Part shown: positions 46,901 to 60,100 of the stretch, piece after piece
How positions within the stretch are numbered: position 1 is the stretch's first letter
Layout: every line of letters starts with the position of its first letter
NCBI RefSeq assembly: GCF_900005765.1
Contig: NC_041692.1
Location: 1 to 64,000 of the forward strand
Direction of reading: 5' to 3'
DNA length: 64,000 nucleotides
Source: Plasmodium relictum
Lineage: Eukaryota > Apicomplexa > Aconoidasida > Haemosporida > Plasmodiidae
Notes under the pieces: model-generated
The model's database searches: none
The model's input: only the letters and a program-made list of their open reading frames with translations
What the model was told of the DNA's origin: nothing
Translations under genes and position numbers: made by a program

Positions 46901-48884
46901 AAATATCTGGTAAATTTAAATCGAATTCACCAAATTTGTTCATTTTTCTCCAATGTAATTCTGGTACAATTTTAGTAGAAAAGTGCAATATGTTTGTTCC
47001 TTTAAAAAGCCAATAATTTTTTAAATGTTTTTTTCTGATATAAAAATTATAATCAATCATCTTTAATACTTTTTCCAAATAAACAATTCGAAATGGGTTT
47101 GGTGGATATGTATTTAGTACTTTGTATAAGCATTCAAATGTTAATCCTTGTATTGTTAAAATTAATAAAACACTACCACTAATATAATATGCTAATTCTT
47201 TCGTCAATTTATCATTAATTTCATTTGCTGCTTCAATACGTAATCCCAATACTAAAACTATACCACCTCTTAATCCTCCCCATATTAGTAGCAATATTTC
47301 CTTCCAGTTGACATGGTAACCAATTTTTGATAAAAATGGAGTAAAAATTAAAATCATTAGAGATCTTGCAAATAGTAAATAGAAATAAGTCAATATAATA
47401 TATAAAAAAAAATATAGGTTATCTTTAAATACACTTTCCATCATACCAAATGAAACAATTCCAGATATAATAAAAATGCTAGAATTCCCCATAAGCGCTA
47501 ATAATTCTACTATCTCTTTATGTTTTCTTTGAGCTATTTCATCTAGTGCAATATGACCGTATGCATTAATAAATAAACCATAACAAACAATCGCCAAAGG
47601 CCCAGATAAATTAAAATAATATTCTGATATGAAATAGCATAGATAACACATTGTTATAGTGGCTAAGCATTGATTATAATAATATTTTCTGTATAAATTT
47701 ATCCATGCAAATGTTAACATAGCCATTCCTATACCAAAAACTGGACTTAAGAATAATAACTTCACAAAAAGAATAACATATTGAGAAGTATTTGCTTTAT
47801 ATCCAATTGTTAAATAAAAAAAAAATTGAAATAATAAAACGGAACTACCATCATTTATTAATGATTCAACATGAAACATCGAACTAATTTTTGATGGTGC
47901 ATCAACAACCGATAAAATAGATAATACTGCTACTGGATCAGTAGAAGATAAAATAGATGCTAGTAGAAAACTACTAGATACTGGAGATTGTTCTTGTTGA
48001 TACATATAAGAATAATAAAACAAAATTCCTAATATACCTACTTGCAATGCTACTCCTATAACTGCTAACCCTATTCCACCATATAAAAAATTTTTAAAAG
48101 CATAATAATTAATATCTTGTGTTGCTTCATATAATAATATCGGTAATAGTACAAAATATAAAATGGAAGAATCTATATTCCTAGCATTTATTATAGATTT
48201 GTGCAATGGGTTATCTTTAAAAACATTAAAATTTTTTGCTATCACATATGTACACATCCCATATAAAAACCAAATGACGGAAACTGGAATATTTAACTTG
48301 TGTATTTTTGATAAAATAAATTGCAACATTGTTGCTGATATAAATATAAAACAAAAAAAAATTAACCCTTCTGATACTTCATTGGATGCAGTTGGTAACT
48401 GATTGTTCTTTGTTTCATCTTCATTTAGAATTCTGTAAATTTTCATTTCATTCTTAAATACTTCTTTACCATATTTACTTTTTTTTATGAACATTTTATG
48501 AAAAATATTAAAATTACTTATATTATTATATACTTGTTTATATATATTAAAAAAGTAATTTATATTTCTGTTAATGATGTTAGGATAAATATAATAATAA
48601 TTATTTCTATAGCTCTCATTTTTATTTTTTAAATAAATTTCCTCTTTTATATTTTGTTCCTTTATCCTAAAGGATTCAGTCATATCTTTTTTAGCTTCAA
48701 AGAATAAAAAATCCAAACATTTTGCTTCTCTATATGATGCTACATTTTTTTTTTTTATATTTTCACCATTTAATAACAAATGTAACAAAACTAATATCAC
48801 TACTTTTATTTTTATAATGAAAAAAATTTTTAAATATCTTTTTGTATTTGTTTTTTTATAATTAAAAAAAATTTTATAAAGCAT
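43926..48884 (-). CDS. NHE: Sodium/hydrogen exchanger (CPA1), Plasmodium NHE
   Basis: Exon 1 44238..48884 and exon 2 43926..44081 give about 1,600 residues. The splice AAAACG|GTAATT to AATTAG|ATTGTC is in phase 0; exon 2 encodes IVNEQAANGLLLSQDNEK and ends KNMLKMIIK. Residues about 170-600 form a membrane domain of about 12 helices. CPA1 landmarks: FVLLPILLYEA, SSTDPVAVLSILSVV (about 314), the catalytic Asn-Asp in HVESLINDGSSVLLFQF (about 340) and WGGLRGGIVLVLGLRIEA (about 537). LINDG resembles the SOS1/NHX7 branch. The protein should exchange Na+ for H+ at the parasite plasma membrane and so help set cytosolic pH and sodium; the orthologue in P. falciparum has been studied in connection with quinine response. 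A 1,000-residue cytosolic tail holds an Asn/Asp repeat (see repeat entry) and, near the end, a structured helical block (ELYIMIFNTCRELYKKLYVN...DLSADFALKKV). An N-terminal hydrophobic stretch (IIKIKVVILVLLHLLL) could be a signal peptide. Confidence 0.96.
46618..46683 (-). repeat. Asn/Asp codon repeat in the NHE tail
   Basis: AAT/AAC/GAT codons encode two asparagine runs broken by Lys and Asp (about residues 735-757). P. falciparum NHE has a DNNND repeat in its tail that is used as a length marker; this tract lies in the same part of the protein but is not the same unit. Homology is inference. Confidence 0.8.
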
Positions 48885-50982
48885 TTTCTGTACTACGTAA
48901 ATATAAATTTAATGATTTATAATATAATATAAATGAATCCATATATCATTTCTTGGTATAATAAAAAAAAAAAATAATAATAAATAAATAAATAAATAAA
49001 ATATAAAAATAATATATTTGAAATTATAAAGCTAATTATTTTTTTTTTTTCTTCAATTACATTTTAAATATAAAATATATCATTTTTTATTTATTATATT
49101 TAGAATTGTAAATATTCTATAAAAAAGCTAAATTATATTTATTTTTTTATGATTCATAAAATTTACTCTTGTACTTTATATTTTAATTTATTCCACTTTC
49201 TTTATTCCATTTCTATTTATTTATATTATTATCATTACTATTACCTTGAATTATTTTATTTTATTTTTTTTTTAATAAACTAAAAAATATTTTTTAAAAA
49301 TATATATATATATCTACAAATAAATTTAGTACTAGTATTAAATAAAATTAAAAAATTAAAATCAAATAAAAAAATATATATAAATTCATATGTATTTTCT
49401 AATATTTACTTATACATATTAATTATAATACCTTAAAAATTCTATATATTTATCTATTATTTTTTTTTTAATTTAGAAAAATATTTAGAATCAAATGCAA
49501 TATTTTAAATATAAATTAAAAATGTTTTGTGTATCCATATATTATTTTAAAATGCATATACTAAACAACATTATGCTATAAAAATCATAAATACATATAT
49601 TTGTCCTATATACATATATATATATATATATATTAAATGAGATTAATATAAGTAAAATAGTATTAATATATCTTGATTTAAAATAAAAAAAAAATAAAAT
49701 TTTTATTAAAAAAAAGTGAAAATAATAACCAAAGAAAAATTTCATAAAAAAAAAAATTAATATACATGATATAAATTTTAATTTCCTTAATAAAACATCA
49801 AAATTAACAAATCAAAGAAATAAAAAAAAATGTTTTTAAAAAAATAATAAATAATTCAACTATATAATTCAAAAAAAGATAAAAGTATTAAATATACTAG
49901 ATAAATGGACAAACTAATAATTTTTTAAAGAAATAAGAAAGAAAAAAAAAATAAAAGATATAAATAATTTAATTCATATATTAATATAATTTGAAAAAAA
50001 AAAAAAAATTGCCTTATTAAATGCTTTTTTTTATATGTCAAAAATGAGTGTTACGGTATTAGTTTACTTTAAAATATTTTAATATAAATTAAATGTGTTT
50101 TTATAAAATAAAACATGTAAACAAAATTATAAAAAATAAATATTTCATATGAAAAATTAAAAACAATTGTTAAAATAAATATCAATTTTATTAATACATG
50201 ATAAAAAATAAAATTTATTATGCCTTCTAAAATATTAAAGAAAAAATGTAAATTTTATAAATATATTTTATTATCGATTTTTTAGATTATTTAAAAAAAA
50301 AAAATTATAAAATTATATATATACAATTTTTTTTTTTAATAAAATCTAGAATATATTATGTAACAATACTAGATTAAAATTATTGAATAAATATTTTATA
50401 TAATTTTAAAATATTTTTATAATAGCACTCATTCGTGTTTTGTAACAAAACATAAAAAAAAAAATAAAATAACTGTTACCTACAGTTTAACATTTTTTTT
50501 TTTTGAAGTTAAATGTTATAAAATTTTTTATGTAAAAAAAATGTGTTTTTAAATACAAATGAATATATGTTTTATTTTTTAAATGCATTTTTAGCTTCAT
50601 TTATAATATTTTTTATATATTTAACAATTTTTTTATTGCATATATCTTCTCTATATTTTTTTAAATAAAAAAAGAAAAATTAAATGCTCGTAATAAGTAA
50701 TATCTGAATTTTTTTTCTATTCATTTTTTTTTTTAAATTTAATGAGCATATATATATTTATTTATTTAAACTTTTTTATTCTATTAACATTTTATATGAA
50801 AAATAAAATTTCATATATTAACAAATTGTGATTTTATGTATGGACATATAGAAATAATAAAAAAGAGAAAAAATATATTTATATATATACTTACATATTT
50901 AGTTAATTTAAAAAAATATGAATAGAAAAACTGAAAAATGAATCCTAATAAACTAAATAAAAATTATATAAATATATAAACA
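48885..50982. promoter_or_regulatory. Divergent intergenic region upstream of NHE
   Basis: About 2.1 kb separate NHE (-) and the small TM-protein gene (+), which point away from each other, so both promoters lie here. It holds AAATA repeats just upstream of NHE (48970-49000), a TA tract near 49612-49632 and many homopolymers. The frame at 49542..49745 is AT-repeat translation. No gene seen. Confidence 0.5.
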
Positions 50983-51720
50983 ATGTCAAATGATAAACAC
51001 AGTTCTAATTTTTTTAGTGAATTTAATATATATAATAAAAAAAATGCAAAAAAAATTGTGTATAGATATTTTCAAAATAGAACACAAAAACAAACTAAGT
51101 ATATAACAGTTACTTTATTAGCTTTTAGTGGGCTATTTTTATATATTACTAATAAAGCTTATGATAGGAATATTTTTTATTTAAATAATGAAGTTTATAA
51201 AAAATTCAACAAAAATTATGATTCTTCTTCACCAGTAATGCTTTTTAAAATAATAAAAAAAAAAAATAAAGTATAAAAATATATATTTTTTTTTATAATA
51301 TATTCAATTTCTTTAATATAAACATATATTTTTACATGTAACGTTTGTATATTATTAAGTGGAATACATTATTACATATGTATACATGTATATTATTATA
51401 ATTTATTCGTGTATGTTTATTTTTATGAACAAAAATAGTTCTAATAATTCATGTAAAGTTATTATAAAAAAAAAAAAAAATACTTGTAGACATATTTAAA
51501 TATAAAAATATATTGAATGATACATATATCACATTATAAATTAAGTAATTTTATTTATTGTATACTTTTCATGTATATATTATAGACGATATATATTTTT
51601 TTTTTTTAGTTGGAAGCTCAAAACAGAGCTTTTAAGCAAATATTTATAAAAGCAAAAAGAAAAGATTTAGAGTTAGAATCAAAACCATTGATTTCTCAAA
51701 TAATTAATGAAAAGGAATAA
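50983..51720 (+). CDS. Small single-TM protein, function unknown
   Basis: Exons 50983..51234 and 51610..51720 give about 120 residues. I chose the donor CCA|GTAATG because the frame beyond it (VMLFKIIKKKNK) looks like translated intron; another donor (AAA|GTATAA at about 51270) is also in phase and would add 12 residues. The acceptor is TTTTTTAG before TTGGAAGCTC. The N-terminus is basic (KKNAKKIVYRYFQNRTQKQT), followed by one TM segment, ITVTLLAFSGLFLYIT (about 41-57), then a charged tail with AQNRAFKQIFIKAKRKDLEL. This layout is usual for small inner-mitochondrial-membrane assembly factors, but I recognise no family. Confidence 0.75.
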
Positions 51721-53356
51721 TAAAAAAAAGAAAAAAATAAAACATAATAGTGAGAAAGAGTATATTAAGTTGGTTTTTTCGAAAACATTAAATTACTATT
51801 TGATATATTTATGTAATTTTATTTTTAAGTTCATAAATTAAAAAAAAAAAGAAAATTGAAGAATCACAATGCACAGTAATATTAAGATAAAGGAAATTTT
51901 TTTATTAAAAACAAAAATTATGAACAAATAGTTAAAATAGAAAATTTGAATATATTTTTAAAAATTCTATAATAATTTTGAAAAAGAAATATAATAAAAA
52001 AATAATAAAATATAATATGGGAAGTGTGCATACTACTATTGAAGGAAAAATTATAAAAAGTTAAATAAAGAAAAATTAATTTATCATAATTTGTTGAATA
52101 GTTATATTTATTAATTTAATCATATATAATTTTTGAAAATTTTTTGTTATATAATGCTTTTGAATATAAACTTTTCTTACATAATTTAGTAAAAAACTAA
52201 AAGAAAAATAATTAAATTTTATAACTTTTATGTCTATTTTTTGTTGAATTAAAAATATATATAAGTAAGAAATTCTTTTTTATTGGATTTATTTTTTCCG
52301 TATGTTTTTACATACTTAAAAGTTATTATGATAGAGAAAAAGAAAAAAAAAATTCATCATGTAGCCTTAAGAAATTTTATATGTTCTAATAAACAAAAAA
52401 ATCAAAACTCATTTTAAATAAAATATATATATATATATATATTAAACACAACATTTTTATTATATTAAATATTGAATTTTCTTATATATTTAAATATATT
52501 TAAAAAAATTAAAGCAACTTAAAGTTTTATAATTATAAAAATATATATTTATAATTTTTTTCGTGAAATAAAAATTTTTATTTTTTTTCAAATTACACTT
52601 CTAGTTTTATTCAATTTTAAATATTTGTATAATATTTTATAACTTATTTAAGTAATTCTCAATCTTTAAGTTTTTATTTTATTGTTCTTTCATTTAATCA
52701 TTATAGAAATTTTTCATTTTCATTTTTTTGTGTATTTAACTATATCTTTTTCCTTTTTTATTGATATATGTTAATTCTTATTTAATTTTTCTTTATTTTT
52801 ATTACTCATTTTTTACAATTTTTTTTCCTATTTTGTAATGATTGGTATTAGAATATTTTAATTTATTTTTATTATATATAACGTATTTATTACATTTTGA
52901 AGATACATATTTTGCATTGCCATACTTTTTAAATTATTTTTAAGCTATTAAGTGTATAATTATTTTATGTTACTTTATTTTAAATACACATTCTTTATTT
53001 TATTTTCTTTATTTCCTTATTTTTTTTTTCATTCTTTTTCTTTTTCTTTTCCTTTTTTCTCTGTTCCGAATATATTTTTTTTTCTTATTTTTAAACATAT
53101 TTTTTATATGAACTACTTTTTTTTTTTTTTGTTTTTTATTATAAATATCCTTTTTACACAATTTTTTTTTTTTTTTTTAAATATTGTCTGCTTATATTTT
53201 TTTTTATTTTTTATTTCTAAATGCTATTAGATCCAAAAAAAAAAAAAAAAAAAAAAAAAAAATTAAAGATTTTATTATAAATATTAGAAAAAATGACAAT
53301 TTTATAATAATTTTATTCTTTTTTTTATTATATTTAAAAATTGGTAACAACTGAAA
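51721..53356. other. Intergenic region, no gene seen
   Basis: It lies between two plus-strand genes and includes a pyrimidine-rich zone from about 52640 to 53230 upstream of the FKBP-like gene, ending in a 28-base poly-A. The 92-codon frame at 52952..53230 is Phe/Ser translation of that pyrimidine tract and is not credible. The pyrimidine-then-poly-A layout probably forms the promoter/leader. Confidence 0.5.
53235..53262. repeat. Poly-A homopolymer, 28 bases
   Basis: Twenty-eight consecutive A residues, 95 bases before the start codon of the FKBP-like gene. Plasmodium promoters often carry poly(dA:dT) tracts that keep nucleosomes away. The exact length is at risk from sequencing error. Confidence 0.85.
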
Positions 53357-56300
53357 ATGATTACTGATTCAGAAGCACCTAGTAAGTATAACTTTAAATT
53401 CTATGTAAATATATTTTATCCTTTATTCATTTTAAAAAAAAATTTTTTTTTTATTTCTTTTTAAGCTTACAATTTTGATAGTGATGATGAAGCACCATGT
53501 GAATATTTAAATGATGTATACGCAATAAGTGAAGATACCTTTTCTTTTAAAATAATAAAACAATTAGGAATTGTAAATAATTTTTTTTTTTATTATTATG
53601 TCTAATTATATTTTTGTTTATTTTTTCAAATTTTTTATTTCTTTTTTTTTTTTCTAATATTTTTTCTTTTTTTTTTAAGGGTTACTATAGTCCAGGAAAT
53701 GGACATAAAATAAAAAGTATAAAAAGAAAAATATATATATATATATCCATTAAATTTTCTAATTTATATATGTATAATAATAAAAAAAAATAATACTTAA
53801 AAACTTATAACTATTGATTATATATTATTTTTTTTTAATTTTTTTTTAAAGTAATATATTATGAGTTAGGTTATGAAGATAGAATTACATGTGTTCAAAC
53901 ATATTTAGGAAAAAATGGTTATACAATTCAATTAGAAATATGATTGTTTAATTCTTTTTTATTGTTTTATTTTTTATCTCATTTCTTTTAATAAAATTAA
54001 TATATATTTTATGAAAAATTTAAATATGTGTATATTTTTTTTTTTTTAAAGATAAATTACCTTACATATGTGAAATAGCCGCAAAATGTATGAAACAAAA
54101 TGAAGTATGTATTATCCAAGCACCTAAAGTTTTTTTAAGTAAAATGCTTAATATATTTATATTTTTTGTTCCTTTAAAATTATATAAACATAAGTATGTG
54201 TATATACATATATTTTTTTAACACTTAATAGAAGTTTTTAAAAATTCTGAAAAGAAGAGTAAATATGACAAAAAAGATAATTTTAAAGTTGCCTTTAAAA
54301 AGTCTTTAAGATTTAAACAAAAATGCGTAGAAAAATATTTAAGTTATCCTAATGTTAAATATTTTAAAGGAATTAAATTGAGTTCCAATGAAATAGAATT
54401 ATTATTAAGAAAAAAACGGAACACAAAAAATGATAGAAAGAAAAAAGAAGATGAAAAACAAAAGAAAAATAATATTCAAATAAATAAAACTGGAATTCTA
54501 AATAACTGTAATAAAAATTATGGAGAAAAACCTATTCAAAATCAAAATATAGAATTCCTGGAGTTAGAAGAAATAAATGATTTAAGATATAAATTTTTAA
54601 AAGAAAAGGATTTATGCACATATGTTGTTTATTTAAAAGAATTTTATAGAGTTGACATTTTAAATGATGATAAAACTATTATAAAGGAAGTCCTCAAAGA
54701 AGGAAAAGGAATTTTCACACCAAAAAAAAATGATTATATTGATTATTTTATAGAAGAAAAAAATAAAAAGGAATATATTCATACAATTTTTGATATAGAC
54801 AATTTAAAATATAGAGGATTATATAAAATAATACAAAATATGAAAAAAAAAGAGATAGCTAAAATAATTCTTAAAGGTTTAGAATGTTTTCACATAAATC
54901 ACTCAACAATAATCACTAAAAAAAATAATGATGAAAATATTGACAATTATTTTAATAATAGTACAGAAAAAAAAAAGAATATTGTAAATTGTAAAGATTA
55001 TAACTATAATACAACTATAAAAAATAATATAAATGAAAAAAGCAATAATGAAGATGAAATTACCAATGCATTGAAAAATGAAAATAAAATTAATATGAAC
55101 AATGAATTAATTAATAAAAGAAAAGAACTAATCATAGAATTGATTGACTTCAAAAAATCAAAAATGGTAAATATCGCTTCTATAATTAATATGAACAATT
55201 CAGAAAAGTTACTTTTTTATACAAGCGAAGATGATAAACTTAAAAATTTAAATAGGCCAATTATTGATACCGATTGCGAATTAATAATTAGTCTAAGTAT
55301 TAAGAATATTGACAAAACAAGGAATAAACAAATTTTTTTGCCAATTAATTTTTATAATAATAACAATAGCATTAGAAAAAGTAACGCTTATTTTCTTTTT
55401 TCATATGGATCATGTTTTACTTCTCCTCTTTGGTTTTATGAATGCTTCAAAGGTTTAAAAGAAGGTGATGAAATAATTATTCCATTATCAAAAAACAGAA
55501 ATCTTTTTTTAGAAAATCAATTTGTTTATCATATATTATATGAAGATATAGGTATAAGTAGAGAGCATGATTTTTTAAAGCAGTGTGAACTAAAAAAAGT
55601 CCAAAATAATAAAGACAAAGAAATAAATGAATTGAAAAATAACAAACATAAATTTATAAAGGAAAAAGAAAAAAATACAGAAAGTATCAAAAGAGAAAAA
55701 AAAAACTATAAGTGTTTGAAAAAGAAAAAAAATGAAAAAATAAACAATATAAACAATTATGTACAAAATTTAATTTCTGAAAGAAACGAAGGAAAGGGTT
55801 TTTTTCTCATAAATAATTTAAAAAAAGATGAAGTGGAAGACTTTTGTGAAGGTCTTTTTTCACTACAAAATTATTTTATTGAAAAAAATAATGAAGAAGA
55901 AAATATAAGAAGAATTCTTTCCATTTATCACTCATTTATAAAAGTAAGAAGAAAAAAATTTTTCAAAAGAATTATAAACATACAAAAAAAAAAGAGCATA
56001 CACACTAAAATTAATCGATTTAAAAAACATCATAACGAAAATAATTCAAGTTCCATACGCGTAACAAAAACAAAAAAAAGGAATAAAGAAAAAATATATA
56101 ATATTTCATTTTTTAGAAATGCATTAAAGAAAGTGTACTTTGATAGATTTCTTTATCAAAAAGACACTATTTTAAAAATAAAAATTTTAAAAATTATTTG
56201 TAAAAAAAAAGATCCTTGGAACATGAGTACATCAGAGAAAATAGAAAATTTAAAAATATACATTGAAAGAGGAAATAATTTTATGAAAAAAAAACTAATT

Positions 56301-56735
56301 TATGCAGCATTAATTCATTATAAAAAAGGATTTGACTTATGTCGTTTTTCTGCACTTTATAAATTAATTTTTGAAGAAAATAAATTAAACCTTGAGAATT
56401 TAAATGATGAACAAAATAAAGATTTACTTTTACTTATGGAAAAATTATTAACCAATTTATCAATTTGTTTCTATAAAATGAATAATTACATTGAGTGCAT
56501 TAAATATTCAGAAAAAGCTATTACTATAAATTCACAAAATATAAAATCCATATATTGGAAGAATATGGCCTATCTACAACAAAACAAATATTTAGAAGTT
56601 ATAAAAAATCTAAATAATTCCTTTTGCTTAAATAACTCAACATTATTAAGGTTATTTAACAATGCTAGATTAATAAAAAAGAAACATGATTCCAATTTTA
56701 AATCACTTTTTTATGCTATGTATGACAAAAAATAG
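53357..56735 (+). CDS. Divergent FKBP-like/TPR immunophilin-type protein
   Basis: Six exons: 53357..53381, 53466..53572, 53680..53716, 53852..53917, 54052..54138 and 54232..56735. All phases join to 941 residues. The donor of exon 4 (G|GTTATA) is weak but is the only one avoiding a stop. The start reads MITDSEAPTYNFDSDDEAP. Region 1 (about 40-110) contains IKQLGIGYYSPGNGHKIKII, like the FKBP start ...G.G...P..GD.V.V.Y. Region 2 (about 245-330) has IIKEVLKEGKGIFTPKKNDY then QNMKKKEIAKIIL. Region 3 (about 480-550) has YGSCFTSPLWFYECFKGLKE then GDEIIIPL, like the central FKBP loop. The C-terminus (about 772-905) has three TPR-like units, including GNNFMKKKLIYAALIHYKKG and NNYIECIKYSEKAITINSQN, the arrangement of FKBP52/ROF1-type immunophilins that bind Hsp90. 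Active-site aromatics are not clearly kept, so isomerase activity is doubtful. A basic low-complexity segment separates regions 3 and TPR. Confidence 0.8.
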
Positions 56736-57199
56736 ATATTATCACATATAGTAATTTATTATTTATATTGTGTTTAACAATTTTTATATAATAATTCATG
56801 ATCATTTATTATTTTTATTCCTTTCGTAAATTGAAGAAAAAAAAAAAAAAAAGACAGATTATTTTACACTTTATTCGATCATTTTCATTAGTATAATATG
56901 CAAAATTTTTGTACACCTTTTTTTTTTTTTTTTTATAATGAATAATAATATGCAAAAAAATTTTGAATCTCATTCTTTTTTTTACAAATATATCGAATTA
57001 AAATTTTTGTTGTAAATAAAATTTTAAAAAATAGAAGGTTTTTAAAAATAAATGTTATACAAAAAAAAAAAAAAATTTATTCTTTAATTATAAAGCACAA
57101 ATATATTTTACTTATTCTTATAAAAATTTTATTTTATTATCCATATATATATATATATATATATATATTAAATTTCTAATTTGTCAATTTAATAGTAAA
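56736..57199. other. Convergent 3' region
   Basis: The FKBP-like gene (+) and the TRRAP-like gene (-) end towards each other here. Only poly-A/T runs and a TA tract at 57143-57168 are seen. Confidence 0.65.
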
Positions 57200-60100
57200 T
57201 TAAAACCAAGGAAACCAAGTAGGTTTTGTATTTTTTAAGTATTTTTTATTCATTGACATTTCTATTAAATCTACTACTGATTTATTAACATCTGCAATAT
57301 ATTTTTTTTTTTTTATTTTATACTTTTTATTTTGCTCTTTTTCTTCATATTCAACTTTATTTTCATTATATTTTATCTCATCACTTGTTTCTTCCTCTCC
57401 TTTTTCTTCATACCCTCCTACATCTTTATCCACGTCTTCATTATTAATATATTTATTTTGCCTATTTTGCATTTGCTGTAGCATTTTTTGTTGTAATAAT
57501 TGCTGTACCTGTTGTTGCAATTGTTCTTCTTGTGATTGTATTTCATAATAGTCTTTCTCAATTTCTTTTTTTTTTTCATTGTAATCATTACTTTTTTCCT
57601 TTATTCTATTATTCATTTCTTCTTTCTTTAAATCAAATAGAAAATTTAATGATTTACCATCGGTTATTTTTCTTTCAATTGTTTGTGAGTTCATACTTTC
57701 ACTTTTTCTTTTCTCTTCTGTTTCTTCATCTTTTACTAAACTTTTCAAATTTGTACCGGATATACATTCCTTCATTAACAATTTATTATACATATCACTT
57801 TCCTTTTTTATTTTTTTTTCATTTTTTTTTTTCATTTTTTGTAAATTCGTATCTACATTCAAGTTTTTATATTCTAAATCATCGTCTGATGATAATTCTG
57901 ATAATGATATATCTTGTATATCTGAGGAATATTCAAAAAAATTTATTTCTACTTTTTTTTTTTTTTTTTTTTTGGTTTTCAATGAAATGTCACTTTTATT
58001 TTCTAATCTATTTTTATATAAACAAAGAACCCTACAAAATATATTATTCACGTAATGTTCAGCATTCCTTAATATATTTCTTTTTTCAGAATCTTCCACA
58101 TAAAATGATTTTATGTATAAATTTATTTTATCTCCTTTTTTTTCATTTGATTTTGTTTGCAAGATATTTCGATTTTTCTTATAAATGTGTAAGGAAATAA
58201 AATCATCAGAAATAGCTAAATTTAAAAAATTTTTTATATATTTTTTTTTTTTTTTTATAGCCATTACTGAGGAATAAAAACATGACGGTAAACTTCCATG
58301 TATTCCCTGAAAACCCATGAAATGTTGAATATTTCTTGTTAATCTAAAAGGAATATTTTTGTATACTTCTTTTTTAATTGTTAAATCATTATATAATGGT
58401 TTTCCTTCTAAATACATAGTCCTTCCGGAATATTTGGATAATATTATTTTATTTAAGGAAGTATTTAACTGAAAAAAAATATAATTTAGCATACATAATA
58501 CGGAATAACTTTTAATGAATTGTGTATTTAAAATATAGTAACTTTCTAAATTATCGTGAAGAGAATAAAAATAATTTTTCATTATATTTTTTGGAACAAT
58601 TTTACAAATATCTTTAAAATGTATTCTTAAACATTCCTTCTCACATTTCTTAAAGTATTTATGAAACCATTTCTCATCATTTAAATGTTTTATTAATTCT
58701 TCAAATGATAAAGAATTCCAATTAATACTAGTCATATTCTTTATAATTTCATTATTTTCACATGAATTACAACTAAGACTAGTCATCTTTTTTACATTTT
58801 TGTTATCTTTGCATGCATTTTTACTTAATAAAGCATCTTTTATTTCATTTCTTTTATTTATATTAACTTCTTCAATATTATCCTTTTTTAATACATTTCT
58901 AGTTTTGTCTTCTTTTTCTTCAGGATTACTTTTTATTTCGTTTTCTTTTTGATTCTCTATTATCATAGATTCAATTTTGTTTAATAACTTTTTGCGTATA
59001 GAACTTTTAATTAAATCTCTATGATATAGTAAAACACTATCTGATGAAAATTTCTGATTTTTCGTCACTAAAATAGAATCGTTATAAAGCTCCTCAAGTG
59101 TTATATTATCAATAGAATCGTCCATTAATCTAAAAGAAGGATGTAAAGGAATATGCACATTTATTTTTAATGATAATCCTCTTTGTTTTGTTTGTGAAAA
59201 TTTAAACATTATATTGTTTAACAAAATTTGAAATAACATAAATTTATGTTCTGACTTATAACGAATAAAATTACATGGTTGTATAGTATAATAATATGTA
59301 TTTCCATTTTCTGTAAAAAAACTAATTTTATTTAAACAATAATTGTTTCTTACACTAGTTAGAATTAAAGAGTTTAAATTAATTATATTAGTAGGAACAA
59401 ATAAATTTAAATTACAATGATAATTTAAAAATTCTCCAATGTATCTCAATCTTTGTCCAGGTAGTTCGATTTTGATATTAAATTTTGAAAACATATCACA
59501 TAAAGAAAAAGAAAAATCTTCTAAAAATTGATTTTCCCTTAAGGAATAAATAATTATAAAAAGCATATCTTTCCATTTTTTTACTAATTTCGTAAAATGA
59601 GATAATGAAAAGAAATATTCTCTAGAACCATTTAATATTTTCATATAGTCTTTTTCTTTATTTGATATGACGTCAGGATAACTTGAATATATATAATTTT
59701 TCTTTTCATTCACAACTTTTTCAATACTTTCATTTTTTTTTAAAAATTCAATATCCTTTTTAAATTCCTCCCAAAATATATTCATATTTTTAATAGCTCT
59801 CTTATATTTTTCACTAGATATATATTTTTTTTTTAATTTTGTTTTATATCTTTTATATATAATATTTTCAGTAAAATTCTGCATCATTTTTGAAATATGT
59901 ATTTGAGAAAATGGTAACTCAATACATTGATTAAATAGCTTATTTATAAAAAAAAAGGTTTCATCATAAGCCTGGAATCTTGTGTAATTTAAAATTTCAT
60001 TACATATATGATCTAAAGACATGTATATATCAGAATGTTTACACTTAAATACATTTATTAATTGCTCAAAAGAATCATCAAATATATGTGCAGATGAATA

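Noticed and set aside
52952-53230. 92-codon Phe/Ser-rich plus-strand frame
   Set aside because: It is translation of the pyrimidine-rich promoter zone.
57532-58200. 222-codon plus-strand frame opposite the TRRAP-like gene
   Set aside because: It is the antisense shadow of Lys/Asn/Glu codons, Phe-rich and without conserved features.
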